Position numbers and translations under genes: made by a program. 16,092 bases of DNA from TWA4 sp051879215 (GTDB lineage: Bacteria; Bacillota; Clostridia; Lachnospirales; Lachnospiraceae): positions 1-16,092 of the forward strand of contig JBJELP010000060.1 of assembly GCA_051879215.1 (NCBI GenBank). Reading direction: 5' to 3'. The notes beneath the pieces are model-generated. The model was not told where the DNA came from, ran no database searches, and saw nothing but the letters and a program-made list of their open reading frames with translations. Of the stretch, positions 7,731 through 15,555 are shown one piece after another (within the stretch, counting starts at the first letter, position 1; each line of letters begins with the position of its first letter).

Positions 7731-7765
7731 TTCAATTTGACAGAATAAGTCGATACAATTGAAAT
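7731..7765 (+). promoter_or_regulatory. Promoter with overlapping dyad before the lactonase gene
   Basis: A perfect -35 TTGACA (7737-7742) is followed 17 bases later by a weak -10-like TGAAAT (7760-7765). The inverted repeat TTCAATT (7731-7737) / AATTGAA (7757-7763) straddles this promoter, with a second pair GAC/GTC inside it. Such a dyad over a promoter with a poor -10 fits control by a LysR-type activator or a repressor. It lies about 45 bases before the start codon. Confidence 0.45.
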
Positions 7766-7810
7766 CACAAAGCAAAGAGCTGGAAAACATTAAAATCAGG
7801 AGGTACCCAT

Positions 7811-8854
7811 ATGAAATATGCTTATGTAGGCTGCAGAACAACAAGAGAAAGAAATGCAAGAGGAAAAGGCTTAAAAACGTATGAAATTTCTGACACAGGA
7901 GAATGGAAAGAAATCCAGTGTCTGAAAACAGAAGAAAATCCTTCTTACCAGGCTTTGGATCTGGAAGGAAAGTATCTGTATTCTGTTCACGGTGACATTA
8001 CAAAAGTCAGCAGCTATCGGATTCTGGAAAATGGAACGCTGGAGCATATGAATACCATTGATATCGGCGGAAAAAATCCGGTATTCATTACCCAGGATAA
8101 AACCAATCAGTTTATGGTGGTGGCAGCTTTACAGGGCGGTGCGGTATATGTAATTCGGAGAGAAGAAGACGGCACTCTGGGAGAAATTGTTCATACCACG
8201 CATCTGGAAGGAAAAAAAGAAGGAACCATTTCCTTTGCCCATCAGTGTATCTGGGATCAGAAAAAAGAGTTTCTGTTTGTGGTAACACAGGGAAGACTGC
8301 AGGGATACGGACAGGTTAAGGTATTCCGTTTTGATTCTGTTCACGGCACCCTGACCGAAACCGATACGTTCCGTTCACGGGAGTACGATGAACCGAGACA
8401 TATCGCCATTCATCCCAACAATTGTTATGCTTATCTGATCAATGAAAAAGGCAACAAAATGACATTTTTTGAATTTGATGACGTAAACGGTAAGCTGCAT
8501 GCACGTCAGAATCTGCCGTCTTTACCGGCAACCTATACAGGTGAAGGTCAGGCCAGCGCTTCCATTCTGGACGAAAAAGGGGAAATTCTGATCGGTTCGA
8601 ACCGTATTCATGAATCCATCGTGGTATATCGTGTGGATCAGAAGACCGGATATATGACAGAACTGGGATACTATCCTTCTCTGGGATTAACTCCTCGATT
8701 TATCACGTTTAATCCGGATTACAGCCGATTTTACATTGCAAATGAAGACAGTGATACCATTGTTGAAATGAAACTGGATTCTGATAAAGGTCAGATGGAA
8801 TATACAGGAAGAATCATTCCCACCGAAAGTCCGGTTTGCATTACTTTCAGATAG
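7811..8854 (+). CDS. Lactonase-family seven-bladed beta-propeller protein
   Basis: This 347-residue protein has no signal peptide and resembles the YbhE/Pgl lactonase family (PF10282). That family holds 6-phosphogluconolactonase and also fungal 3-carboxy-cis,cis-muconate lactonising enzyme, so it acts on lactones of sugar acids or of di- and tricarboxylic acids. Repeated blade signatures (YLYSV, EFLFVVTQ, CYAYLINE, SRFYIANE) run along its length. EPRHIAIHPN (194-203) matches the family's conserved GPRH-x3-HPN active-site motif. The ATG has AGGAGG 7 bases upstream. The stop overlaps the next gene's ribosome binding site, so lactonase and transporter are translated as a pair. No pentose-phosphate gene is nearby, so I favour a lactone form of an imported carboxylic acid as substrate, but that is inference. 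Confidence 0.82.
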   Translation: MKYAYVGCRTTRERNARGKGLKTYEISDTGEWKEIQCLKTEENPSYQALDLEGKYLYSVHGDITKVSSYRILENGTLEHMNTIDIGGKNPVFITQDKTNQFMVVAALQGGAVYVIRREEDGTLGEIVHTTHLEGKKEGTISFAHQCIWDQKKEFLFVVTQGRLQGYGQVKVFRFDSVHGTLTETDTFRSREYDEPRHIAIHPNNCYAYLINEKGNKMTFFEFDDVNGKLHARQNLPSLPATYTGEGQASASILDEKGEILIGSNRIHESIVVYRVDQKTGYMTELGYYPSLGLTPRFITFNPDYSRFYIANEDSDTIVEMKLDSDKGQMEYTGRIIPTESPVCITFR

Positions 8855-8864
8855 GAGGATAAGT

Positions 8865-10115
8865 ATGAATCTTGGATTAATTTCATTAATTTTACTTCTG
8901 GCAGCGATTGCCATCGGTTTTATTCGCAACTGCAACGTAGGTATTCTCTGTGTCGGCTTTTCCATGATTCTCGGCATCATTTTTAATATCAGTACTAAGG
9001 AGATTCTCAGCGGTTTCAGCTCTTCTCTGTTTATTCAGATGGTGGGAATCACCTATCTGTTTGCCATTATAAATGGAAACGGAACGCTGGAACTTCTGGC
9101 AAGAAAGATGGTTGGTCTGGTTGGAAAAAGAACCCATCTGATTCCTTTTGTACTGTATATTCTTGGCTTTGTTATCTGTGCAGTGGGTCCCGGAGCAATT
9201 CCTTCTCTGGCAATTATTCCGGTCATTGCAATCCCGGTTGCCATGTCAGCCGGTGTAAATCCCATTATGGCTGCAATTATAGGTGATCTTGGTGTTATGT
9301 CAGGAAGAATGAGTCCGCTGACTCCCGAAAGTGCAGTGGTAAGTGAATTGATGAAAGAGCAGGGAATGAGCGGCAATACCGTTCCCATTATGATTGCCCT
9401 TTCTATTACTGCGCTGGTTGTTGTAGCTTTGGTTTATGTATATTACAAGGGCTGGAAAGTGGAAAAAGGAGCATCCGGTGAAAAGGAAAAACTCCCCGGT
9501 TTTAATATGCAGCAGTGGCTGTCAATAGCCGGACTTCTGGTTCTCGCAGTGGGGGCACTGTTTTTCTCCTGGAATGTTGGTCTGACAGGTTTTGCGGTGG
9601 GTACGGCTCTTATCATTTTTGGCGCAGGGGACGAAAAGAAAGCCATCAGCGCGATTCCCTGGAATGTGATTCTTATGGTTCTCGGTGTCGGAATTCTTAT
9701 GAATGTAATTTCTTTATCAGGAGGAATTGATATCATGGTCGCTGCACTGGAGTCTGTCATGGGAAAACGGACTGCATCCATGATCATGGCGGTTACCGCA
9801 GGTATCATGTCATTTTTCAGCTCCGGACTTGGTGTGGTATTCCCCACATTGATTCCCACTGCCAGCGGTCTTGCAGCAGGACTTGGTGCAGATGCTCTTG
9901 AGCTGGTTTCTGTAATCGTCATCGGCGGAACTGTATCCGGATTCACACCGATTTCCACCACAGGCGCTCTGATCATGGCCGGTGTGGCACAGCAGGAAGA
10001 TTCTGAAAAAAAATTCCCTCAGAACAAGCTGTTCATGGAGCTTTTTGCAGTTTCCTTTCTTGCACTGGCAGTGCTGGCAATTCTGGCATTCTCAGGTGTA
10101 TATGGACTGGTATGA
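8865..10115 (+). CDS. MatC/SLC13-like carboxylate transporter
   Basis: This is a 416-residue integral membrane protein with roughly ten to twelve hydrophobic segments spread over its whole length and a short charged loop near 200-215. It belongs to the ion transporter superfamily and resembles MatC-type di- and tricarboxylate carriers. Two conserved re-entrant-like loops are visible, one in each half: GPGAIPSL (108-115) and GGTVSGFTPISTTGAL (354-369). The latter resembles the SPxST sodium/substrate loop of these carriers. It starts 10 bases after the lactonase stop, sharing its AGGAGG, so the two are translationally linked. Together with citDEF downstream it probably imports the acid that the lyase cleaves. 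The exact substrate cannot be read from sequence. Confidence 0.82.
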   Translation: MNLGLISLILLLAAIAIGFIRNCNVGILCVGFSMILGIIFNISTKEILSGFSSSLFIQMVGITYLFAIINGNGTLELLARKMVGLVGKRTHLIPFVLYILGFVICAVGPGAIPSLAIIPVIAIPVAMSAGVNPIMAAIIGDLGVMSGRMSPLTPESAVVSELMKEQGMSGNTVPIMIALSITALVVVALVYVYYKGWKVEKGASGEKEKLPGFNMQQWLSIAGLLVLAVGALFFSWNVGLTGFAVGTALIIFGAGDEKKAISAIPWNVILMVLGVGILMNVISLSGGIDIMVAALESVMGKRTASMIMAVTAGIMSFFSSGLGVVFPTLIPTASGLAAGLGADALELVSVIVIGGTVSGFTPISTTGALIMAGVAQQEDSEKKFPQNKLFMELFAVSFLALAVLAILAFSGVYGLV

Positions 10116-10246
10116 TTCATCCCCAGGATCATTACTTTACGTTATAAGCACATTCGTTTTAACAATTATACACAGTGTTTTATCGGGGGTAAAATAGAAT
10201 CAGCAAAAAACAAAACCTGATCGAAACAAAAGACAGGAGTTTTCAC

Positions 10247-10253
10247 AAGGAGG
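10247..10253 (+). promoter_or_regulatory. Ribosome binding site that fixes the citD GTG start
   Basis: AAGGAGG lies 9 bases before the GTG at 10263. That start places the prosthetic-group serine at residue 14, exactly as in E. coli CitD. The TTG at 10254 touches this site and is too close; the ATG at 10272 is too far. Confidence 0.75.
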
Positions 10254-10262
10254 TTGATCACA

Positions 10263-10565
10263 GTGAAAATAATGACAAGTGCTGTAGCCGGAACTATGGA
10301 ATCCAGTGATGCCATGGTAACTGTTGAGCCGAATGAAGGAAATGGCATTGATTTCGAACTGGACAGTGTGGTAATTCACCAGTTTGGCAATCAGATCAAA
10401 AAGGTAGTTATGGAAACACTGAAACGCCTGGATGTAGAAGATGTTAAAATATCAATCGTGGACAAAGGAGCGCTGGACTGTACACTGAAAGCCAGAGTGG
10501 AATGCGCAGTATATCGTTCCAACCATCAGACAGAAGGACTGCCGTGGGGAGGTGCAATTGAATAA
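10263..10565 (+). CDS. citD: Citrate lyase acyl carrier protein (gamma subunit)
   Basis: This is a 100-residue acyl carrier protein of the citrate lyase complex. A serine carries the phosphoribosyl-dephospho-CoA arm on which acetyl and citryl groups are exchanged. AVAGTMESSD (7-16) matches the E. coli AVAGTLESGD, with Ser14 at the same position, and the KGALDCTLKAR segment (about 65-75) is family-typical. The length is close to E. coli CitD (98). It starts with GTG after a strong AAGGAGG and overlaps citE by one base (TAATG), a normal citDE junction. No citX, citG or citC, which make, attach and acetylate the arm, is visible in the window, so they must lie elsewhere. Citramalate lyase uses the same kind of subunit, so the substrate is not certain from this gene. 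Confidence 0.94.
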   Translation: MKIMTSAVAGTMESSDAMVTVEPNEGNGIDFELDSVVIHQFGNQIKKVVMETLKRLDVEDVKISIVDKGALDCTLKARVECAVYRSNHQTEGLPWGGAIE

Positions 10566-11464
10566 TGAATCCAAATAAAAAAAGATTAAGAAGAACCATG
10601 ATGTTCTTAAATTGTCAGAAACCCGGACTGATTAAGGATCCCTATATTTACAAACCCGATTCCATTATGCTGGATCTGGAAGATGCAGTTGCAGAAGGAG
10701 AAAAGGATGCGGCAAGATATTCTCTGTATCATGCCCTGAAGGAAATTGATTACCGCGGTGTGGAACGCGTGGTACGAATCAACGGACTGGATACCGCTTA
10801 CTGGAGAGAAGATATCAGAGCATGCGTGGCAGGTGGTGCAGATTCCATTCGTGTTCCGAAATGTGAAAGTGCAAAGGATATCAAACTGGTGGAGGATGCC
10901 ATCATTGCCGCAGAAAAAGAATTTGGCAGAGAAGAAGGCAGTACACTGATTATGGCAGCAATTGAATCTGCCATGGGTGTTATGAAGGCTCTGGAAATCT
11001 GTGAAGCTTCTGATCGACTGTTTGGTATTGCATTAAGCGGCGGTGATTATACAAAAGACCTTCAGACCACCATTTCAGGAGGCGGTGTGGAACTGGCAGG
11101 TGCCAGACAGCATCTGATCATTGCTGCAAGAGCTGCAAAGGTACAGTGTTTCGATACCGTATTTACCAATCTGGATGATATGGATGGTTTCCGAAAAGAA
11201 GTGGAAATGATCAAAGTCATGGGCTTTGATGGAAAATCCATTGTTAATCCCAGACAGATTTCCATTGTACATGAAATTTTCACACCTTCAGAAAAGGAAA
11301 TTATTTTCTCTGAAAAGGTTGTAAAGGAAATTGATGAAAAGAAAGCACAGGGCATTGGTGTATTTACAGTAGACGGAAAAATGATCGACATTGCATTTTA
11401 TGACGGCGCAAAGAGAGTCATTGAGCTTGCAAAAGCTTCCGGTGTGTATAAGGGGGATCTGTAA
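10565..11464 (+). CDS. citE: Citrate lyase beta subunit (citryl-ACP lyase)
   Basis: This is a 299-residue TIM-barrel lyase that splits citryl-ACP into acetyl-ACP and oxaloacetate with Mg2+. DLEDAV comes near residue 37 and RINGLDT near 75. E134 (in AAIESAMG) and D161 (in SGGDYTKDL) are 27 residues apart, the same spacing as the Mg ligands of malyl-CoA lyase. FDGKSIVNPRQI near 220-230 is highly conserved in CitE. The usual GAEDY is SGGDY here: the metal-binding aspartate is kept, while the preceding Ala-Glu is Gly-Gly. The length matches the family (about 290-305). It overlaps citD by one base and ends one base before citF, so the three are translated in step. Citramalyl-ACP lyase has the same fold and is an alternative. 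Confidence 0.94.
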   Translation: MNPNKKRLRRTMMFLNCQKPGLIKDPYIYKPDSIMLDLEDAVAEGEKDAARYSLYHALKEIDYRGVERVVRINGLDTAYWREDIRACVAGGADSIRVPKCESAKDIKLVEDAIIAAEKEFGREEGSTLIMAAIESAMGVMKALEICEASDRLFGIALSGGDYTKDLQTTISGGGVELAGARQHLIIAARAAKVQCFDTVFTNLDDMDGFRKEVEMIKVMGFDGKSIVNPRQISIVHEIFTPSEKEIIFSEKVVKEIDEKKAQGIGVFTVDGKMIDIAFYDGAKRVIELAKASGVYKGDL

Positions 11465-11465
11465 A

Positions 11466-13028
11466 ATGTTAAATAAAGTTGGAAGAGAAATTCCCGAAGA
11501 AATACTGAAACAGACTGGAAAAGAGGTTTTTCAGGGAATCTATTATAAGGATAATACAGAATTTAAAAAGCAGGGACCTATTACCAGGGTAGTTATGAAT
11601 CATGACACCAGTAAAATGGTTGGTTCCATCCATGAAGCTCTCGTGAAATGCGGTGCCCATGATGGCATGACCCTTGGCTTCCATCATCATTTCCGTGATG
11701 GAGATCTGGTGGTTAACATGGTTATGGAAGAAGTTCATAAAATGGGTATTAAGGATGTTACCATCTGTGCCAGTTCCCTCGGAAAAGCCCACGATGCACT
11801 GGTTCCCATGATCGAAGATGGAACCATCACCAATATTCAGTCCTCCGGTGTACGCGGTAAGATCGGACGAGCCATCTCAGAAGGAAAGCTGAAGGGACTT
11901 GCAATCATGCGTTCCCATGGCGGCCGTATCCGTGCTATCCAGACAGGAGAAACCACCATTGATATTTCCTTTATCGGCGCACCCACCTGTGATGACTATG
12001 GCAACTGCAAAGGAATTGGAGGAAAAAGCGACTGCGGTGTTCTTTCCTATTCCTTTGTAGATGGAAATCATGCAAATAAGGTTGTTGCCGTAACCGACTG
12101 CCTGGTTCCCTTCCCCAATTATCCTGCGGATATTAACATGACAAAAGTAGATTATGTTTGTGTGGTAGATCAGATCGGTATTCCGGAAAAAATTGCAACG
12201 GGTGCTGCAAAACCCACCACAGATGTAAGAAAGCTGATGATGGCTGAATATTGCACACAGGTTGTTGTGAATACCCCCTATTTTAAAGATGGATTTTCCT
12301 ACCAGACAGGTGTAGGCGGCGCATCCATTGCATCTGCTATTTCTCTTGGAAAAATCATGAAAGAAAGAGGCATTAAGATGGGATTTGCCGTAGGCGGTAT
12401 GGCAAAGGCCATGTGTGACCTGCTGGATGAAGGTCTGATCGGAAAACTACTGGATACACAGGATTTTGATACAGCGGCTGTAGAATCCGTGAAACGTCCC
12501 AACCATCATCGAATCAGTGCAGGTGCATATGCCAATCCTTTTAACAAAGGCTGTTTTGTAAATAAACTGGATTACGTTATTCTGGCAGCACTGGAAGTTG
12601 ATGTGGATTTCAACTGCAATGTGGTTGTTGGTTCGGATGGTGTCATCACAGGTGCTCAGGGCGGACATCCCGATGCAGCGGCAGGTGCAAAATGTACCAT
12701 CGTAATCTCTCCTCTGATCCAGGGACGTATTCCTGCAATCTGCTCCAAAGTTACAACCGTAACCACTCCCGGCGAATCTGTTGATGTGGTTGTAACCGAT
12801 TACGGTGTAGCAGTGAATCCCAACAGACCGGATCTCCTGGAGGCACTGAAAGCAGCAGATTGTGTACCGCTTCGTACCATCGAGGAACTGCGGGATATCG
12901 CTTATTCCATCACAGGAGAACCGGAACCGGTTCAGTTCGATGACCGTATTGTCGGAATCATTGAAGGCCGTGACGGAACCGTTATGGATGTAGTTCGTAA
13001 AATCAAAGATTTCACATTTGCAGAATAA
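11466..13028 (+). CDS. citF: Citrate lyase alpha subunit (acetyl-ACP:citrate ACP-transferase)
   Basis: This 520-residue subunit transfers citrate onto the acyl carrier protein in exchange for acetate, the first step of the citrate lyase cycle. Family motifs are clear: GAPTCDDYGN, the SDGVITGAQGGHPD glycine-rich loop (390-403) and DYGVAVNP (445-452), all close to E. coli CitF. The length is slightly above E. coli CitF (510). I chose the ATG at 11466, one base after the citE stop and 9 bases after a GGGGG ribosome binding site. The open frame extends 25 codons upstream, but that part overlaps citE. The order citD-citE-citF is standard. What lies downstream is not the usual citX or citG but a hydratase. 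Confidence 0.95.
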   Translation: MLNKVGREIPEEILKQTGKEVFQGIYYKDNTEFKKQGPITRVVMNHDTSKMVGSIHEALVKCGAHDGMTLGFHHHFRDGDLVVNMVMEEVHKMGIKDVTICASSLGKAHDALVPMIEDGTITNIQSSGVRGKIGRAISEGKLKGLAIMRSHGGRIRAIQTGETTIDISFIGAPTCDDYGNCKGIGGKSDCGVLSYSFVDGNHANKVVAVTDCLVPFPNYPADINMTKVDYVCVVDQIGIPEKIATGAAKPTTDVRKLMMAEYCTQVVVNTPYFKDGFSYQTGVGGASIASAISLGKIMKERGIKMGFAVGGMAKAMCDLLDEGLIGKLLDTQDFDTAAVESVKRPNHHRISAGAYANPFNKGCFVNKLDYVILAALEVDVDFNCNVVVGSDGVITGAQGGHPDAAAGAKCTIVISPLIQGRIPAICSKVTTVTTPGESVDVVVTDYGVAVNPNRPDLLEALKAADCVPLRTIEELRDIAYSITGEPEPVQFDDRIVGIIEGRDGTVMDVVRKIKDFTFAE

Positions 13029-13046
13029 TTTAAAGATATCTAACTG

Positions 13047-13076
13047 CGGATACCTGTCGGGCATTGCAGGTATCTG
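13047..13076 (+). other. Hairpin between citF and the hydratase gene
   Basis: CGGATACCTG (13047-13056) pairs with CAGGTATCTG (13067-13076) through 10 pairs including one G-T, around a 10-base loop. It is followed by A-rich sequence, not a T run, so it is not a standard terminator. It may be an mRNA-processing or stabilising element that sets different levels for citDEF and the hydratase. Confidence 0.4.
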
Positions 13077-13118
13077 TAAAAAAGTATAAAAAACTATCGG
13101 AAGACAGGAGAATTTATT

Positions 13119-15398
13119 ATGGTTAAATTATACGATGGAGGAGTCTATCTGGTTAACGGAACACAGATCGTTTCCGAAGCAGAACAGGCAGAAGCAATCA
13201 CAGGTAAAAAAGTAAGTAAAGAAGAAGCAAAAAAAGGAACCATTGCTTATTCAATTATGAAGGCACACAATACATCAGATGATATGGATCATCTCAGAAT
13301 TAAATTTGATGCCATGACATCTCATGATATCACTTTTGTTGGAATCATTCAGACAGCAAAGGCTTCCGGTATGGACAAATTCCCCATTCCCTATGTCCTG
13401 ACAAACTGCCATAACTCGCTGTGTGCGGTAGGCGGTACCATTAATGAAGATGACCATGTGTTTGGTCTGTCTGCAGCTAAGAAATACGGAGGAATTTATG
13501 TACCTCCTCACATTGCAGTTATTCACCAGTATATGAGAGAGAACATGGCCGGCTGCGGAAAAATGATTCTGGGTTCAGACAGCCATACCCGTTACGGTGC
13601 ACTGGGAACCATGGCAATCGGTGAAGGCGGCGGCGAACTGGTAAAACAGCTTCTGTGCAACACCTATGATGTTGCTTATCCGGGAGTAATCGGTATTTAT
13701 CTGGACGGAAAACCGAACCCCGGTGTAGGTCCTCAGGATATTGCTCTGGCAATTATCGGTGCTGTGTTTAAAAACGGTTATGTGAAGAATAAGGTAATGG
13801 AATTTGTTGGCCCCGGTATCAGCACCATGACCACTGATTTCAGAAACGGTATCGATGTAATGACCACAGAAACCACCTGTTTATCTTCCATCTGGAGAAC
13901 CGACGAAGATACAAAGGCATTTCTGACCGTTCACGGCAGAGGAGAAGATTACAAAGAACTGAATCCTGCAGATGTGGCATATTACGATGGTCTGGTTTAT
14001 GTGGATCTGAGCACGGTTAAACCCATGATCGCTCTGCCTTTCCATCCCAGCAATACATACGAAATTGATGAACTGAATGCAAACCTGGGTGATATTCTTC
14101 GTGAAGTAGAAAGGAATGCAGCAGAAATTACCGAAAATCCGGATGTTCATTTCACCCTGACCGATAAAATTGTAAATGGAAAATTCCAGGTACAGCAGGG
14201 AATCATTGCCGGATGTGCAGGTGGTAACTATACTAATGTAATGGAAGCTGCTCATATCCTGAAAAATGCAAGCTGCGGAAACGGCGAGTTTACATTATCT
14301 GTATATCCTTCTTCTCAGCCTGTATTTATGGATCTGGTAAATAAAGGCGCTATTTCCACATTAATGGGTGCAGGTGCAGCAATTAAGACAGCATTCTGCG
14401 GTCCCTGCTTCGGTGCCGGTGATACGCCTGCCAATAATGCCTTCAGTATTCGCCATACCACAAGAAACTTCCCCAACCGTGAAGGTTCCAAACCCGGTGT
14501 TGGACAGTTATCAGCAGTTGCTCTTATGGACGCCCGTTCCATCGCAGCAACAGCAGCAAATGGCGGTATCCTCACACCCGCAACAGAATATGCAGATGAT
14601 TATGTGGTTCCGGAATATAATTATGATGATTCTGCTTACAGAGCACGTGTATACAATGGCTATCAGAAGGCAGATACCTCCTCTGAACTGATTTATGGTC
14701 CCAATATCAAAGATTGGCCTGAAATGTCTCCTCTCGCAGACAATATTCTGCTGAAGGTATGTTCCAAGATCATGGACAAGGTTACAACAACAGATGAACT
14801 GATTCCTTCCGGCGAAACCTCTTCTTATCGCTCCAATCCTCTGGGTCTGGCTGAATTTGCTCTGTCAAGACGTGATCCTGCTTATGTAGGAAAGGCAAAA
14901 GAAATCGGTAAGGTAGAAAAAGCAAGAATTGCCGGCAAGGATATACTGGAAACAGCACCTGAAATGAAGGCTGTTTATGAGAAAATTGCTGCAATTACAC
15001 CGAATGTGAAAAAAGAAGACATTGAAATCGGCAGCATGATTTATTGTGTAAAACCCGGTGATGGTTCTGCCCGTGAGCAGGCAGCAAGCTGCCAGAGAGT
15101 ACTTGGCGGACTTGCAAATATCTGTACCGAATACGCCACCAAGAGATACCGTTCCAATGTTATGAACTGGGGCATGCTTCCGTTCCAGATGAAAGAAGAA
15201 CCGGAATTTGAAGTAGATGATTATATCTATGTTCCTGATGTAAAAAATGCTCTGTCCGGTGATATGAAGAATATTAAAGCTTACGTCCTTGGAGAGGAAG
15301 TAAAAGAAATCTCCCTCTTCATTTCCGATATGACTGAGAATGAGAAGGAAATTGTAAAAGCCGGTTGTCTGATTAATTACAATAGAAATAACAGATAA
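13119..15398 (+). CDS. Aconitase-superfamily hydratase, YbhJ-like, substrate unknown
   Basis: This is a 759-residue [4Fe-4S] hydratase, different from the other aconitase here and close in length to the uncharacterised E. coli YbhJ (about 753). DSHT is at 154-157. C366 (in AGCAGG), C427 and C430 (in CGPC) supply the three cluster ligands. The swivel domain has GSAREQA with R652, where true aconitases have SSREHA, and KRYRSNVMNWG where they have KGN-type sequence. The cluster and core arginine are thus intact, but residues around the substrate differ, so a modified substrate is likely. The ATG has CAGGAG 8 bases upstream. It lies 90 bases after citF with no clear terminator, so it is probably cotranscribed and may feed the lyase. 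Ordinary aconitase activity is not excluded. Confidence 0.85.
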   Translation: MVKLYDGGVYLVNGTQIVSEAEQAEAITGKKVSKEEAKKGTIAYSIMKAHNTSDDMDHLRIKFDAMTSHDITFVGIIQTAKASGMDKFPIPYVLTNCHNSLCAVGGTINEDDHVFGLSAAKKYGGIYVPPHIAVIHQYMRENMAGCGKMILGSDSHTRYGALGTMAIGEGGGELVKQLLCNTYDVAYPGVIGIYLDGKPNPGVGPQDIALAIIGAVFKNGYVKNKVMEFVGPGISTMTTDFRNGIDVMTTETTCLSSIWRTDEDTKAFLTVHGRGEDYKELNPADVAYYDGLVYVDLSTVKPMIALPFHPSNTYEIDELNANLGDILREVERNAAEITENPDVHFTLTDKIVNGKFQVQQGIIAGCAGGNYTNVMEAAHILKNASCGNGEFTLSVYPSSQPVFMDLVNKGAISTLMGAGAAIKTAFCGPCFGAGDTPANNAFSIRHTTRNFPNREGSKPGVGQLSAVALMDARSIAATAANGGILTPATEYADDYVVPEYNYDDSAYRARVYNGYQKADTSSELIYGPNIKDWPEMSPLADNILLKVCSKIMDKVTTTDELIPSGETSSYRSNPLGLAEFALSRRDPAYVGKAKEIGKVEKARIAGKDILETAPEMKAVYEKIAAITPNVKKEDIEIGSMIYCVKPGDGSAREQAASCQRVLGGLANICTEYATKRYRSNVMNWGMLPFQMKEEPEFEVDDYIYVPDVKNALSGDMKNIKAYVLGEEVKEISLFISDMTENEKEIVKAGCLINYNRNNR

Positions 15399-15431
15399 TT
15401 AATCGTTCCAGTCATCTACCCCCATCATGAT

Positions 15432-15472
15432 GGAGAAGCAGGTCTCTGCCCAGATTTTCGGCCTGCCTCTCC
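15432..15472 (+). other. Hairpin after the hydratase gene
   Basis: GGAGAAGCAGG (15432-15442) and CCTGCCTCTCC (15462-15472) form an 11-position stem with one mismatch and a 19-base loop. A T-rich stretch (CTCTTTTTCC) follows only about 18 bases later, so it is a poor intrinsic terminator. It may protect the 3' end of the message. Confidence 0.45.
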
Positions 15473-15502
15473 GACTTCAGATAATACACTCTTTTTCCAA
15501 TT

Positions 15503-15549
15503 TATAGATAGCCAGTCATGGACCTGTTCTCCATAACTGGTTATTTATA
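15503..15549 (+). other. Long near-perfect hairpin in the carboxyltransferase leader
   Basis: TATAGATAGCCAGT (15503-15516) pairs with ACTGGTTATTTATA (15536-15549) over 14 positions, with two G-T pairs. After a 1x1 mismatch, ATGGA (15518-15522) pairs with TCCAT (15530-15534) around a 7-base loop. The U-rich 3' side could make it a terminator for the upstream operon. As DNA it could also be an operator. Confidence 0.55.
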
Positions 15550-15555
15550 TATATG

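Noticed and set aside
7053..7859. Open frame of 268 codons on the minus strand across the terminator and lactonase promoter
   Set aside because: It would have to read through a 14-base perfect terminator stem and a promoter region, and its translation is not family-like.
13119..15398. Calling this gene simply acnA (housekeeping aconitase)
   Set aside because: The length (759 residues) and motifs (GCAGG, AREQ) differ from AcnA and from the other aconitase in the window. It fits the uncharacterised YbhJ-like group better.
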